DNA of 64,000 bases from Aerococcus sp. GTDB lineage: Bacteria > Bacillota > Bacilli > Lactobacillales > Aerococcaceae. Location of the stretch: NCBI GenBank assembly GCA_030528285.1, contig JAUMZE010000001.1:186001-250000 (forward strand), read 5' to 3'. The position numbers were made by a program, and so were the translations under genes. Under the pieces are notes generated by a model. The model ran no database searches, was not told where the DNA came from, and saw only the letters and a list, made by a program, of their open reading frames with translations. This document shows, piece by piece, positions 51,492 through 59,694 of the stretch (its first letter is position 1; each line of letters begins with the position of its first letter).

Positions 51492-52364
51492 TTATGCTGA
51501 TTGGATAGCTCTTAATTCATCTTCTGTGAATGTATATTTCTTACCACAAAATTGGCAGGTCACTTCTGCCCCATGATCTTCTTCAATCAATGGCGTGAGT
51601 TGATCTTTCGGGAGTGAATGAAGCCCTGCTTGGAAGCGTTCCTTGGTGCAGTCGCAGGCAAATTCAACTGGGTAATCATCGAGGAAGCGCACATTTTCTG
51701 CTCCCAGTAATTTCTCAATCATGCCTCGGGGATCGAGTCCATCCTCCAATAGTTCTGTCACCTGGGCAATTTCTTTCACAGCTTGTTCGATGCGTTCGAT
51801 CACCGCGTCCTCCGCAAATGGCAGCACCTGAATCATCCAGCCACCTGCACGCTTGATCGATTCATCGGTGTCCACCAAGGTTCCCAAGGCAACCGCAGAC
51901 GGAATCTGCTCGGACTGTGCTAAATAATAGGTAAAGTCCTCCGCGATCTCACCGGAAATGAGCGGCACCTGCCCGGTAAAAGGCTCCTCCATTCCCATGT
52001 CTTTGGTGATAGAGAGACTTCCTTGATTGCCGACTGCGCCGAAGACATCAATCTTGCCCCAATCATTGAGTGGAAGACTTACATGCGGTTGTTCTACGTA
52101 ACCTTTGACTTGGCCGTGTCCATTGGCGGTGACAATCATTTGACCGAGGGGGCCATTTCCCTGAATGCGGACGGTCAGTTGATCATCCGAATCCATTCCC
52201 GATGCCAACAACAATGCCCCGGTTAACGTCCGCCCGAGTGCTGCCGATGCATTGCTCCAGGTATCGTGGCGTTGGTGCGCCTCTTGAACCGTTTGCGTCG
52301 TATCCACCGCCATTACCCGGATCTGGTCATTGAAGGCCAAAGCTTTTACTAATTGATCTGTCAT
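51492..52364 (-). CDS. hslO: Redox-regulated chaperone Hsp33
   Basis: 290 residues. N-terminal beta/alpha chaperone domain and a C-terminal zinc centre with the four cysteines as CDC (FACDCTKERF) and CxxC (CQFCGKKY). The disulfide switch activates holdase function under oxidative stress. ATG at 52364 preceded by AAAGGAG. First gene of the hslO-dusB(-lysS) group; a TTGACA lies about 90 bases upstream with a poor -10. Confidence 0.96.
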   Translation of the reverse strand: MTDQLVKALAFNDQIRVMAVDTTQTVQEAHQRHDTWSNASAALGRTLTGALLLASGMDSDDQLTVRIQGNGPLGQMIVTANGHGQVKGYVEQPHVSLPLNDWGKIDVFGAVGNQGSLSITKDMGMEEPFTGQVPLISGEIAEDFTYYLAQSEQIPSAVALGTLVDTDESIKRAGGWMIQVLPFAEDAVIERIEQAVKEIAQVTELLEDGLDPRGMIEKLLGAENVRFLDDYPVEFACDCTKERFQAGLHSLPKDQLTPLIEEDHGAEVTCQFCGKKYTFTEDELRAIQSA

Positions 52365-52492
52365 AAATCATTGTACTCCTTTAAGTGGTCTTTCAAATGC
52401 CACTGCTCGTTGATAATATCCTCGACCATTATTCATAACCACGCCCCCGTTTGTCAAGCAAGCACCCTATTTAGGTTTCAATCTCTCCAGCA

Positions 52493-52523
52493 AAAAAGCG
52501 GACGTCTCATACATCCGCTTTTT
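52493..52523. terminator. Terminator between the FMN reductase gene and hslO region
   Basis: AAAAAGCGGA / TCCGCTTTTT stem, T runs on both strands; ends the monooxygenase operon on the minus strand. Confidence 0.88.
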
Positions 52524-52595
52524 GTTGACTGGCTCATGATTGGTAGTTCCCAAAAATAGAACACTACACTCTCAACGCTAATTATTTTTTTGTCG

Positions 52596-53165
52596 CTAAA
52601 AACCGTAACGCTCCTGTTCCTTCTTCCACACGAGTTGATAGGCTTCCGCCAGAACGAGGGTATCCTCTACTAAATCCTGAATCCGGAAGAGCACATCGTC
52701 ATTATCAATCCCACTCAGTCCAAAGTCACGATCGTTCAGATAGACATAACGTGGGACAACATTGGCTTTCATATAGCCTAAGATTGGTTTCAACTGCTGC
52801 TCAGGAATCAAGAAGTGACGATTGGATCCGGCATTGGTGATAATGCCCACTGTCTTATATTCCAGTGCCTTTTGTGGGAGGAGGTCAAATACATTTTTGA
52901 GGACGGCAGGGATGGACGCCTGAAAAATCGGTGTCCCAATGAAAATAATGTCCGCTGCCATCATCGCTTTTGCTACCTCGCCTGTGTCTCCGGGATAATC
53001 GAGATAATTCCTCCCGTCCGCAAAGATTAAATCCTTGTGGCGCAGACTGATGTAATGGAGCTCATTGCCCTCACTGTGGTCGCGTTTGAGGAGGTCATAA
53101 AGAGCAGTGGTTGCCTGCTCCGTATGTTCCCCAACGTTGGAGCCAGATAAAACTAGGATATTCAT
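52596..53165 (-). CDS. NAD(P)H-dependent FMN reductase
   Basis: 189 residues, flavodoxin-like fold: NILVLSGSNVGEHT phosphate-binding loop, FIGTPIFQASIPAVLKNVFDLLP and IITNAGSNRHFLIP (SsuE/YwqN group). Immediately downstream (nine bases) of two luciferase-like monooxygenase genes. It likely supplies their reduced flavin. Last gene of the operon, followed by a terminator. Confidence 0.92.
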   Translation of the reverse strand: MNILVLSGSNVGEHTEQATTALYDLLKRDHSEGNELHYISLRHKDLIFADGRNYLDYPGDTGEVAKAMMAADIIFIGTPIFQASIPAVLKNVFDLLPQKALEYKTVGIITNAGSNRHFLIPEQQLKPILGYMKANVVPRYVYLNDRDFGLSGIDNDDVLFRIQDLVEDTLVLAEAYQLVWKKEQERYGF

Positions 53166-53174
53166 AATAACCTC

Positions 53175-54314
53175 CTATAGTAATTCATCAATCTTCTGTT
53201 CCCATTGGTTAGGATTCTCGCGCGTGGATTTCGATGGCTTATGATCACGCGTATATTTCTTCACTGCTGGAAGAATTTCCGTTCCGATCAAGTCAAGCGT
53301 GTTCATAATTTCCTTGGTTGGAACGCCCCCAAAATCAATCTCAGCCACATAACGATCCATCCCGTAGAGTTCATATTGGTAAAGGATCTTATCAATAATT
53401 AATTGTGGATCGCCGACGTTGATGGAACTTCTGACGTCTTTTCCTTGAGCGAAGAGGCGACGATCAAAGCCTTGGCCGTTCGCCAGCATCATGCCCCGGT
53501 CAATATGTGGGTAGGCTTCGCGATAGGCCTGATCGAGGTCCTTATTCGCATAGAGGAAGCCACCTGTTGTGAGTGGGAGGTTGGTCCCATCGAAACCTTG
53601 ACGATTAGCAACCGCCCGATAAATATCAATCGAGGTCTGGAAGTAATCACTCGTCCCTCCCAAAGTCGTGATATACATCGGAAGTCCTGCTAATCCCGCA
53701 CGAATCGCAGACGCTGGAGGTCCTCCGACTGCCCGCCAGATTGGGAGACCGTGGTGTTCGTTATTGGGACGTGGAATCACCTGGGCATCTTTGAGGGGAG
53801 CACGGAATTTACCCTCCCAGTTGACGGTTTGATTTTCGTTGATCTGAAGCAACAGATTCAATTTTTCTTCGTAGAGTTCAGTGTAGTCATTGAAGTCATA
53901 CCCGAGGAGTTCGAACAAACCGAGTCTGGATGCCCGACCCGCAACGATTTCCATGCGCCCATTAGACAAGAGATCGATCGTTGCTGCATCCTCGAATACA
54001 CGCACTGGATCACTCGTACTAATGATCGTAGCGCTCGACCCGATCTTCATTTGTTTGGTTGCCTGAGCAATCGCACTGAGGATCACCATATGTGCCTGAC
54101 TCACGAAATACTCCTGGTGGGATTCCCCCACATGGAAGATATCAACGCCGGCTTTTTCTGCGATTGTTGCCATCTCAACAATTTGATGGAGTCGATCCGC
54201 TGCTGAGATGCGCTCTCCTGTATGCGGATTTGGCATGTGGTCACCTAATGTATAGATCCCAAACTCGATGCCGTCTGATGTATCAATCTTAGGTAAGATA
54301 TGTGGATTTTCCAT
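53175..54314 (-). CDS. Luciferase-like flavin monooxygenase (LLM), copy 2
   Basis: 379 residues, TIM-barrel bacterial-luciferase family needing reduced FMN and O2. FGIYTLGDHMPNP near the start, VGESHQEYFVSQAHMVILSAIA and DLLSNGRMEIVAGRASRLGLFELLG. Paralogous to the adjacent upstream gene; the C-terminal tail is about 25 residues longer and charged. Such paired LLMs with an FMN reductase occur in lactic bacteria; the substrate is unknown. Start ATG at 54314 with GGAGGAAGG upstream. Confidence 0.9.
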   Translation of the reverse strand: MENPHILPKIDTSDGIEFGIYTLGDHMPNPHTGERISAADRLHQIVEMATIAEKAGVDIFHVGESHQEYFVSQAHMVILSAIAQATKQMKIGSSATIISTSDPVRVFEDAATIDLLSNGRMEIVAGRASRLGLFELLGYDFNDYTELYEEKLNLLLQINENQTVNWEGKFRAPLKDAQVIPRPNNEHHGLPIWRAVGGPPASAIRAGLAGLPMYITTLGGTSDYFQTSIDIYRAVANRQGFDGTNLPLTTGGFLYANKDLDQAYREAYPHIDRGMMLANGQGFDRRLFAQGKDVRSSINVGDPQLIIDKILYQYELYGMDRYVAEIDFGGVPTKEIMNTLDLIGTEILPAVKKYTRDHKPSKSTRENPNQWEQKIDELL

Positions 54315-54347
54315 TTTCCTTCCTCCTCATATTATTTCTTTATTCGT

Positions 54348-55397
54348 TTATTGTTTCAGTTGGCGTTTGACAGCAGGTAGTACTTCTTCTGCGAGTAAAT
54401 CGAATGTTTCTTGGATATCCGACCATGGGAGCCCACCAAAATCAATCTCAAAGCTCAAACGATTTTGATGGAGATGTTCATATTGATAGAGCAGTTTATC
54501 AATTACAAGTGCTGGATCTCCGACATTCACGATGCTCTTAACACTCCGCCCCTGCGCAAAGGCTCGTTTGTTGAAGTGCTGACCATTCGCTAAGACAAAG
54601 CCGTGATCAATGTAACGGTAGGCAGTTCTAAAGGCGTCATCCTGATTCTTCTTCACCATCGTTAATCCGCCCGTCTGTACCGGCAGCTCCTCCAGAGTGT
54701 AGCCGGCTTCAACCCCCGCTTTTCGATAGCTATCAATGCGGTGTTTATACATATTGGTGGAACCGGCGAGATGCGCTTGATACAATCCGAGGCCTGCTTG
54801 TCCCGCCTTGATCGCAGAGGAAGCCGTATTCCCCACTCCACGATACAGAGGGAGTTTCCGCAGTGGTTTCGGATAGAGAGTCTGCTGGTGCAGGGACGAG
54901 CGATACCGTCCCGACCAAGTAACAGCCTCGGGGTGAACCAATAGTTGTTTCAAGAGTGCTAACTTCTCTTCGAAGATATCGGTATAGTCCTCTTGATCAA
55001 TTCCATACAGCTGGAATCCACCGAGACGAGAAGCACGTCCAGCCACGAGTTCCATACGTCCGTTCGACAACAGGTCAATCGTAGTCGCATCCTCATATAC
55101 TCGTACTGGATCGAGCACACTGAGCGTCGTCACGGAACTGCCGATTTTAATCCGCTTGGTCATAGCTGCCAGTGCCGCTAGAATGCTGAAATGTGACTGA
55201 CTCACAAAATATTGTTGATGGGATTCCCCAACCTGAAAAGAATCGAACCCCGCCTGTTCCGCCAGTTGTCCCAGCTTGATAATCTGGCGGAGACGTTCCT
55301 GGGGCGGGATCTGTTCATGTGTCATTGGATTTGGCATATGATCCCCCAATGTATAGAGTCCAAATTCTAAAGGCATCTCTGGATAATCTGCCTGCAT
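54348..55397 (-). CDS. Luciferase-like flavin monooxygenase (LLM), copy 1
   Basis: 349 residues; same family and layout as the next gene (EFGLYTLGDHMPNP, GESHQQYFVSQSHFSILAAL, NGRMELVAGRASRLGGFQLYG). ATG at 55397 with AAGGAGG nine bases upstream; a frame to 55430 is rejected. First gene of the three-gene operon with FMN reductase last. The two LLMs have clearly diverged, so they may form a heterodimer like LuxAB or act on different substrates. Confidence 0.9.
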   Translation of the reverse strand: MQADYPEMPLEFGLYTLGDHMPNPMTHEQIPPQERLRQIIKLGQLAEQAGFDSFQVGESHQQYFVSQSHFSILAALAAMTKRIKIGSSVTTLSVLDPVRVYEDATTIDLLSNGRMELVAGRASRLGGFQLYGIDQEDYTDIFEEKLALLKQLLVHPEAVTWSGRYRSSLHQQTLYPKPLRKLPLYRGVGNTASSAIKAGQAGLGLYQAHLAGSTNMYKHRIDSYRKAGVEAGYTLEELPVQTGGLTMVKKNQDDAFRTAYRYIDHGFVLANGQHFNKRAFAQGRSVKSIVNVGDPALVIDKLLYQYEHLHQNRLSFEIDFGGLPWSDIQETFDLLAEEVLPAVKRQLKQ

Positions 55398-55450
55398 GCG
55401 CCTGTTCCTCCTTCCGCACTCTACTGTCATTTTACTTATTGCTGCCTTTT

Positions 55451-55467
55451 GTTAGCTATTCACTAAC
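55451..55467 (-). promoter_or_regulatory. Palindromic operator at the LLM operon start
   Basis: GTTAG-TGAATAG-CTAAC, overlapping the expected transcription start just downstream of the -10. Typical of a small dimeric repressor (MarR/HxlR size); no such regulator is adjacent. Confidence 0.55.
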
Positions 55468-55469
55468 TT

Positions 55470-55498
55470 ATTGTAAGCTATAAAAGTTCACTTGTCAA
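55470..55498 (-). promoter_or_regulatory. Strong sigma-A promoter of the LLM operon
   Basis: Minus strand perfect TTGACA (55493-55498), 17 bases, TACAAT (55470-55475). Confidence 0.9.
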
Positions 55499-55543
55499 CG
55501 ATCTGTCTCTACTATTATATGATAGCGGTTTCTTTTGGACAGC

Positions 55544-55580
55544 AAAAAGCCCTCGCCCTAGGAAACACCTAAGACGAGGG
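55544..55580 (-). terminator. queT terminator
   Basis: Minus strand CCCTCG-CTTAGG...CCTAGG-CGAGGG stem followed by CTTTTTG. Confidence 0.85.
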
Positions 55581-55609
55581 TCATCCACTCATTTAAATTT
55601 AGTAATCTA

Positions 55610-56122
55610 TTAGCGACGGGTCATTTTTGCTTTGAAGTCAACAGCACGGTTTACATAGAACATAATGGGTGCAGTGATAGCGAGAATAATTGCTTCACTG
55701 AGGATTAATGTTCCATAAGTTGCCCAGAACGGCATCCCGATCATGTAAAGCTCAATCCCGACGATAAAGATCATCAGACTGAAGACGATCACATCAACAA
55801 TCAAGCGCTGTTTCATGTCTTTAGCAAAACGGTAGGCATAATCACAAATCAAGAAACTGATCAATGTATGCGCCGTCCCAAAGAAGAGGTCGAGCGCCCC
55901 TAGTCCGGTCGCAAAACCGTAGAAATTAGCGACAAACACACCGACCACGACACCCCATTTATAGCGACGGTCGAACGCATTGAGATGATTCAGTCCTTCT
56001 GAGATCCGAAATTGAATCGGGCCCCACGCTACTTGTGGCAGAATGAAGAATAATAATGCATAAATCGCAGCCACAATCGCATTAATCACGAGGACATGCG
56101 TGTTGGATTTTTGTTCAGACAT
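55610..56122 (-). CDS. queT: Queuosine-precursor ECF transporter S component QueT
   Basis: 170 residues, about six membrane helices; membrane S component that would recruit a shared ECF module to import a queuosine precursor (preQ1). Conserved QFRISEGLNHLNAFDRRYKWGVVVGVFVAN and ALDLFFGTAHTL are the QueT signatures. ATG at 56122 with GGGAGG seven bases upstream. It has a preQ1-I-like leader, supporting the substrate call. Confidence 0.88.
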   Translation of the reverse strand: MSEQKSNTHVLVINAIVAAIYALLFFILPQVAWGPIQFRISEGLNHLNAFDRRYKWGVVVGVFVANFYGFATGLGALDLFFGTAHTLISFLICDYAYRFAKDMKQRLIVDVIVFSLMIFIVGIELYMIGMPFWATYGTLILSEAIILAITAPIMFYVNRAVDFKAKMTRR

Positions 56123-56133
56123 CAAATTTCCTC

Positions 56134-56176
56134 CCTTAGTTTTTTTTACGTTGGCGGGTCACGAACAACGCCTCTC
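56134..56176 (-). promoter_or_regulatory. Candidate preQ1-I riboswitch in the queT leader
   Basis: Minus strand: GGCG/CGCC stem around a 12-base loop ending GACC, then an A-rich tail TAAAAAAAACTAAGG that runs into the ribosome-binding site. This is the layout of preQ1-I aptamers (short stem, ACC loop end, A-rich tail with CTAA/CAAG-GG). The short leader begins near a TATGAT (56177-56182). Confidence 0.5.
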
Positions 56177-56187
56177 ATCATAACGAA

Positions 56188-56215
56188 AAATTAGGCCCTT
56201 GAAAAGGCCTAATTT
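56188..56215. terminator. acpS terminator
   Basis: AAATTAGGCC / GGCCTAATTT perfect stem; minus strand continues TTTTTCG. Confidence 0.9.
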
Positions 56216-56222
56216 CTGTATC

Positions 56223-56600
56223 TCATGATTCATCTGTTCTGCTTTCGACGATGACATTGGCCATTGCATAATGATCGGTATGACTGATCGAGAGGTGGAC
56301 CACTTCCCCTGGATTCAGCCCTGCCATATGGGGTTGACCGAGCGCTGTGGTTTTAACTACCATCTCATGAAAACTCAGAGGACTCCCCCCATAGATCCCG
56401 ACGCCATATGCTTTGGCGTAGGCTTCCTTACTAGCCCAGCGTCCGGCGAGAAATTCCAGCTGGCGCTTCTCACTCGTTAATTGATCATAATCCGTTTGTT
56501 CAGAGGATGTGAGCAGTTTCTCGATAAAGCGAGGATTCATTCGTGCGTCCTTGATCCGATCGATTTCTACTAAATCGATGCCAATCCCGATAATCGCCAT
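56223..56600 (-). CDS. acpS: Holo-[acyl-carrier-protein] synthase
   Basis: 125 residues; transfers 4'-phosphopantetheine from CoA to ACP. IIGIGIDLVEIDRI at the start with the metal-binding Asp, RWASKEAYAKAYG in the middle and LSISHTDHYAMANVIVE. ATG at 56600 after GGGGGG; a 25-codon upstream extension is rejected. Follows cshA by about 10 bases. Confidence 0.96.
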   Translation of the reverse strand: MAIIGIGIDLVEIDRIKDARMNPRFIEKLLTSSEQTDYDQLTSEKRQLEFLAGRWASKEAYAKAYGVGIYGGSPLSFHEMVVKTTALGQPHMAGLNPGEVVHLSISHTDHYAMANVIVESRTDES

Positions 56601-56610
56601 AGTAACCCCC

Positions 56611-58119
56611 CTAATGGATCTTGAAATCCTTGCGTGGGACTTTCTTCTTCGGCGTGTTTTGGGTAGTCTTCTCATCCGAACGGCGGTGATGATCGTTCTT
56701 CTGATGACTGGGATGAGCAGATTTCGTCTGTTTCTTCTCGAAATGGCGCTTTTTCTTATCCGTATATTTGCCTCGGCGTGCTTTCCCTTTGTAACCTTTC
56801 TTTGGCTTCAGTGGATGATCCGGTGAGATTTTAATTTCTTGGGTATGGTCCTTGGTGAGTGCATTCAACAAGGCCGATGCCAGATCCTCACTCGTATAGG
56901 TGTCCATCAAGTAGCCGAGCGCTTTTTGATATTTCTTTGGCTCATCCAAAGCGACCAACTGCCCCACCGCATTGACTGCCTGACGCATCTGCCCGGTGAA
57001 GGCCTCATTTTGCGTAGGCGGACGCAGTGGAGAGAGGGATTCTTTGGTCAGATTCTCGATCGTCTGAAGATAGCCCATCTCGTGGTGATCCACAAAGGTA
57101 ATCGACATCCCGCCACGTCCGGCACGCCCAGTCCGGCCAATCCGGTGCACGTAACTATCCGGATCTTGCGGAATATCATAGTTATAGATATGGGTCACCC
57201 CACTAATATCGAGCCCGCGTGCTGCCACATCGGTTGCCACGAGGATAGTAATGTCCCCATTGCGGAATCGTTTCATGATGGAGGAGCGCTGATATTGATC
57301 GAGGTCACCATGGAGTCCGTCAGCCGCATAACCACGTTCAATCAATCCGCGCGACACCTCTGCCACGCGCCGTTTCGTCCGCGCAAACACAATTGCTAAG
57401 CGTGGATTATGGACATCGACAAATCGACAGAGCAGATCAAATTTTTCCCAGTCACGACAACGAGTGAAGTATTGTTTGATCGTCTGGGCCGTAAGCGTTT
57501 GGGTCTCAATCTTGACGGAAACAGGATCCGTCATAAAGTGTTCGCTGAGTTTTTTGATCTCTTCGGGCAGTGTCGCCGAGAAGAGGAGCGTCTGACGTTC
57601 CTTAGGCAGTGCACTCACAATCTGTTCAATATCATCAATAAAACCCATATCGAGCATTTCATCGGCTTCATCGAGGACCAGGGTTTCCACCCCACTCACC
57701 TTGAGAACATCGCGCTGAAGTAGATCGAGAATCCGCCCCGGTGTCCCCACCACAATCTGTGTGGGTTGCTGCAACTGGTGAATCTGACGGCGGATATCCG
57801 CTCCTCCGTACACCGTGACCACACGCAATTTCTTGTGCTGACCTAGGCGGAAGAGTTCCTGGCCGTTTTGGATCGCTAATTCCCGAGTTGGTGCAATCAC
57901 GAGGGCCTGCACGCGCTGATTACTGCGCTTTGCTTTTTCGAGCAGGGGTAATCCGAATGCAGCAGTTTTCCCCGTTCCTGTCTGCGCTTGACCGAGGATG
58001 TCATTGCCTTCTAACCCGAGTGGAATTGTTTTCGTTTGAATCGGGGTTGCTTCCTCAAACCCCATCTCATCGACCGCCCGTAGTAGCGGAGCAGATAACT
58101 GCATCTTTTTGAATTTCAT
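56611..58119 (-). CDS. cshA: DEAD-box ATP-dependent RNA helicase CshA
   Basis: 502 residues. Q motif ATPIQTKTIP, Walker A AQTGTGKT, PTRELA, GGADIRRQ, TPGRILDLL, DEAD, SAT, and lobe 2 TDVAARGLDISGV and HRIGRTGRAGR. The C-terminal basic tail (about residues 430-502) is rich in K/R/H (KKGYKGKARRGKYTDKKKRHFEKK), as in CshA. Degradosome helicase for mRNA decay and cold adaptation. Between murF and acpS, the usual lactic order. Confidence 0.96.
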   Translation of the reverse strand: MKFKKMQLSAPLLRAVDEMGFEEATPIQTKTIPLGLEGNDILGQAQTGTGKTAAFGLPLLEKAKRSNQRVQALVIAPTRELAIQNGQELFRLGQHKKLRVVTVYGGADIRRQIHQLQQPTQIVVGTPGRILDLLQRDVLKVSGVETLVLDEADEMLDMGFIDDIEQIVSALPKERQTLLFSATLPEEIKKLSEHFMTDPVSVKIETQTLTAQTIKQYFTRCRDWEKFDLLCRFVDVHNPRLAIVFARTKRRVAEVSRGLIERGYAADGLHGDLDQYQRSSIMKRFRNGDITILVATDVAARGLDISGVTHIYNYDIPQDPDSYVHRIGRTGRAGRGGMSITFVDHHEMGYLQTIENLTKESLSPLRPPTQNEAFTGQMRQAVNAVGQLVALDEPKKYQKALGYLMDTYTSEDLASALLNALTKDHTQEIKISPDHPLKPKKGYKGKARRGKYTDKKKRHFEKKQTKSAHPSHQKNDHHRRSDEKTTQNTPKKKVPRKDFKIH

Positions 58120-58150
58120 CTCAAGCTCCTTTCTCTGAGCTCATTATCTA

Positions 58151-58190
58151 AAAAAATAGTCGCTATCCATTCCTGACTATCGACTATTTT
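58151..58190 (-). terminator. Terminator between murF and cshA
   Basis: Minus strand AAATAGTCG / CGACTATTT stem with an 18-base loop and a TTTTT tail. Confidence 0.75.
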
Positions 58191-58234
58191 ACCTTGTCCT
58201 TTTTAATGCCAGTTATCTTCTCCATTAAAAAGAA

Positions 58235-58258
58235 CGGTGCATCAGGACTTGAACCTGA
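58235..58258 (-). other. tRNA T-arm-like relic downstream of murF
   Basis: Minus strand TCAGG-TTCAAGT-CCTGA is a perfect five-base T-stem with the consensus seven-base T-loop, followed by TGCACCG where an acceptor 3' strand would be. No D-arm, anticodon arm or matching 5' acceptor precedes it. A 3' tRNA fragment, possibly an old attachment site. Confidence 0.45.
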
Positions 58259-58298
58259 TAGATATACGGGAAATCTCTTCCCCCTGATTCTCCTGATT

Positions 58299-59690
58299 CT
58301 ATTGTAAGCGTAGCGCATTCACCACGTCAATCAGTCCCATCCCATGGCTCGCTTTGACGAGGATTTGATCATCTGGATGCAAGTCCTCCTTCAAATCAGT
58401 AATGAGCTGATCTTTGTCACTTGAATAATAGTGGATATGTTCAGCTGGGAAATTCTTTTTCAAGAGGGCATCTCTTAATGCGACGATTTCCGTCCCTAAG
58501 AGATAAACCTGACTGATAGATTCCGCATCAATCGTTTCCGAGACACTCGCATGTAATTCCTCACTGTAATCTCCCAGTTCCAGCATGTCCCCCAACACGA
58601 GGATCCGGCGACTGTGCATGTCTGACTCCGGCATCTGAGTAAATGTTGTGATCACGGACTTCATCGCACTTGGATTGGCATTATAGGTGTCATTCAGGAT
58701 GCTGGAGTGATCCATTCCTGCGACCCATTCCATTCGATTCGCAGACAAGTGGAAGCCGGCCAATGCTTCTTTGATAATTTCCATGGAGAGTCCGAGCGTA
58801 TAGGCAACCGCACAGGCCACGAGCGCATTCCGCACATTATGAAGACCGGCCACAGGGATCGCCATTTCCACTTCCGGCGCCATACTCGTGTAGAAGGTCG
58901 TCTTCTCTGGGGTGATATTGATGGACATCGCATAGACATCCTCCCCTTCATCGAGCCCCACACGAATGGCAGTAAATGGCAGATCCTCCCCGAGTTGTTC
59001 ACTCAGGAGCGGTTCGTCGCCTGGATAGATAAAGGTGCCATTCTCCTTCAATCCGTTTAAGATTTCGAGCTTGGCTTTGGCGATATTGGCGCGAGAGACG
59101 AGATATTCAATGTGGCTCTCCCCAATCATTGTAATGACAGCCACATCTGGCGTTGCGAGCCGTGAGAGTGTGTCAATCTCGCCAAAATCACTCATTCCCA
59201 TTTCTAACACCAAAACTTTGGTGTCTTCAGGCATGGTAAGGATCGTCATTGGCAGTCCAATTTCGTTATTGTAATTTCCCTGCGTCTTGTACACGTGGAA
59301 AGTCGCAGAAAGAGCCGCAGCGGTCATATCCTTGGTCGTCGTTTTGCCCGCTGATCCGGTGATGCCGACCACTTTTGGCTGGATCAGATTCAAATAATAA
59401 TGCGCCAAATCCTGGAGGGCCTGGAGCGTATCGTCCACCTGGATCACAATAATATCTCTCGGGGCGTCGTTCGGGTCATTCGCCCAAAAAGTCGCCTTGG
59501 CACCATGATGAATGGCATCTGTCACAAATTCGTGTCCATCTCGTTCGCCTTTGAGCGGGACAAATAGCCCACCTGTTGGTATTTCACGCGAATCAAATGC
59601 CACACTGTCGATGGTTTCGTCACGCTGCATGGACGGATAATCGATTGCCCTAACACAGCGTACAATTTCCTTGATGGTTAAGGGTCTCAT
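58299..59690 (-). CDS. murF: UDP-MurNAc-tripeptide--D-alanyl-D-alanine ligase
   Basis: 463 residues. Adds D-Ala-D-Ala to the muropeptide precursor. P-loop GITGSAGKTTTKDM, LEMGMSDFGEI, then NDTYNANPSAMKSVI and LGDMLELGDYSEELH in the C-domain. ATG at 59690, GAGGGGG upstream, four bases after the ddl stop, so the ligases that make and use D-Ala-D-Ala are coupled. Confidence 0.97.
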   Translation of the reverse strand: MRPLTIKEIVRCVRAIDYPSMQRDETIDSVAFDSREIPTGGLFVPLKGERDGHEFVTDAIHHGAKATFWANDPNDAPRDIIVIQVDDTLQALQDLAHYYLNLIQPKVVGITGSAGKTTTKDMTAAALSATFHVYKTQGNYNNEIGLPMTILTMPEDTKVLVLEMGMSDFGEIDTLSRLATPDVAVITMIGESHIEYLVSRANIAKAKLEILNGLKENGTFIYPGDEPLLSEQLGEDLPFTAIRVGLDEGEDVYAMSINITPEKTTFYTSMAPEVEMAIPVAGLHNVRNALVACAVAYTLGLSMEIIKEALAGFHLSANRMEWVAGMDHSSILNDTYNANPSAMKSVITTFTQMPESDMHSRRILVLGDMLELGDYSEELHASVSETIDAESISQVYLLGTEIVALRDALLKKNFPAEHIHYYSSDKDQLITDLKEDLHPDDQILVKASHGMGLIDVVNALRLQ

Positions 59691-59694
59691 CGTA

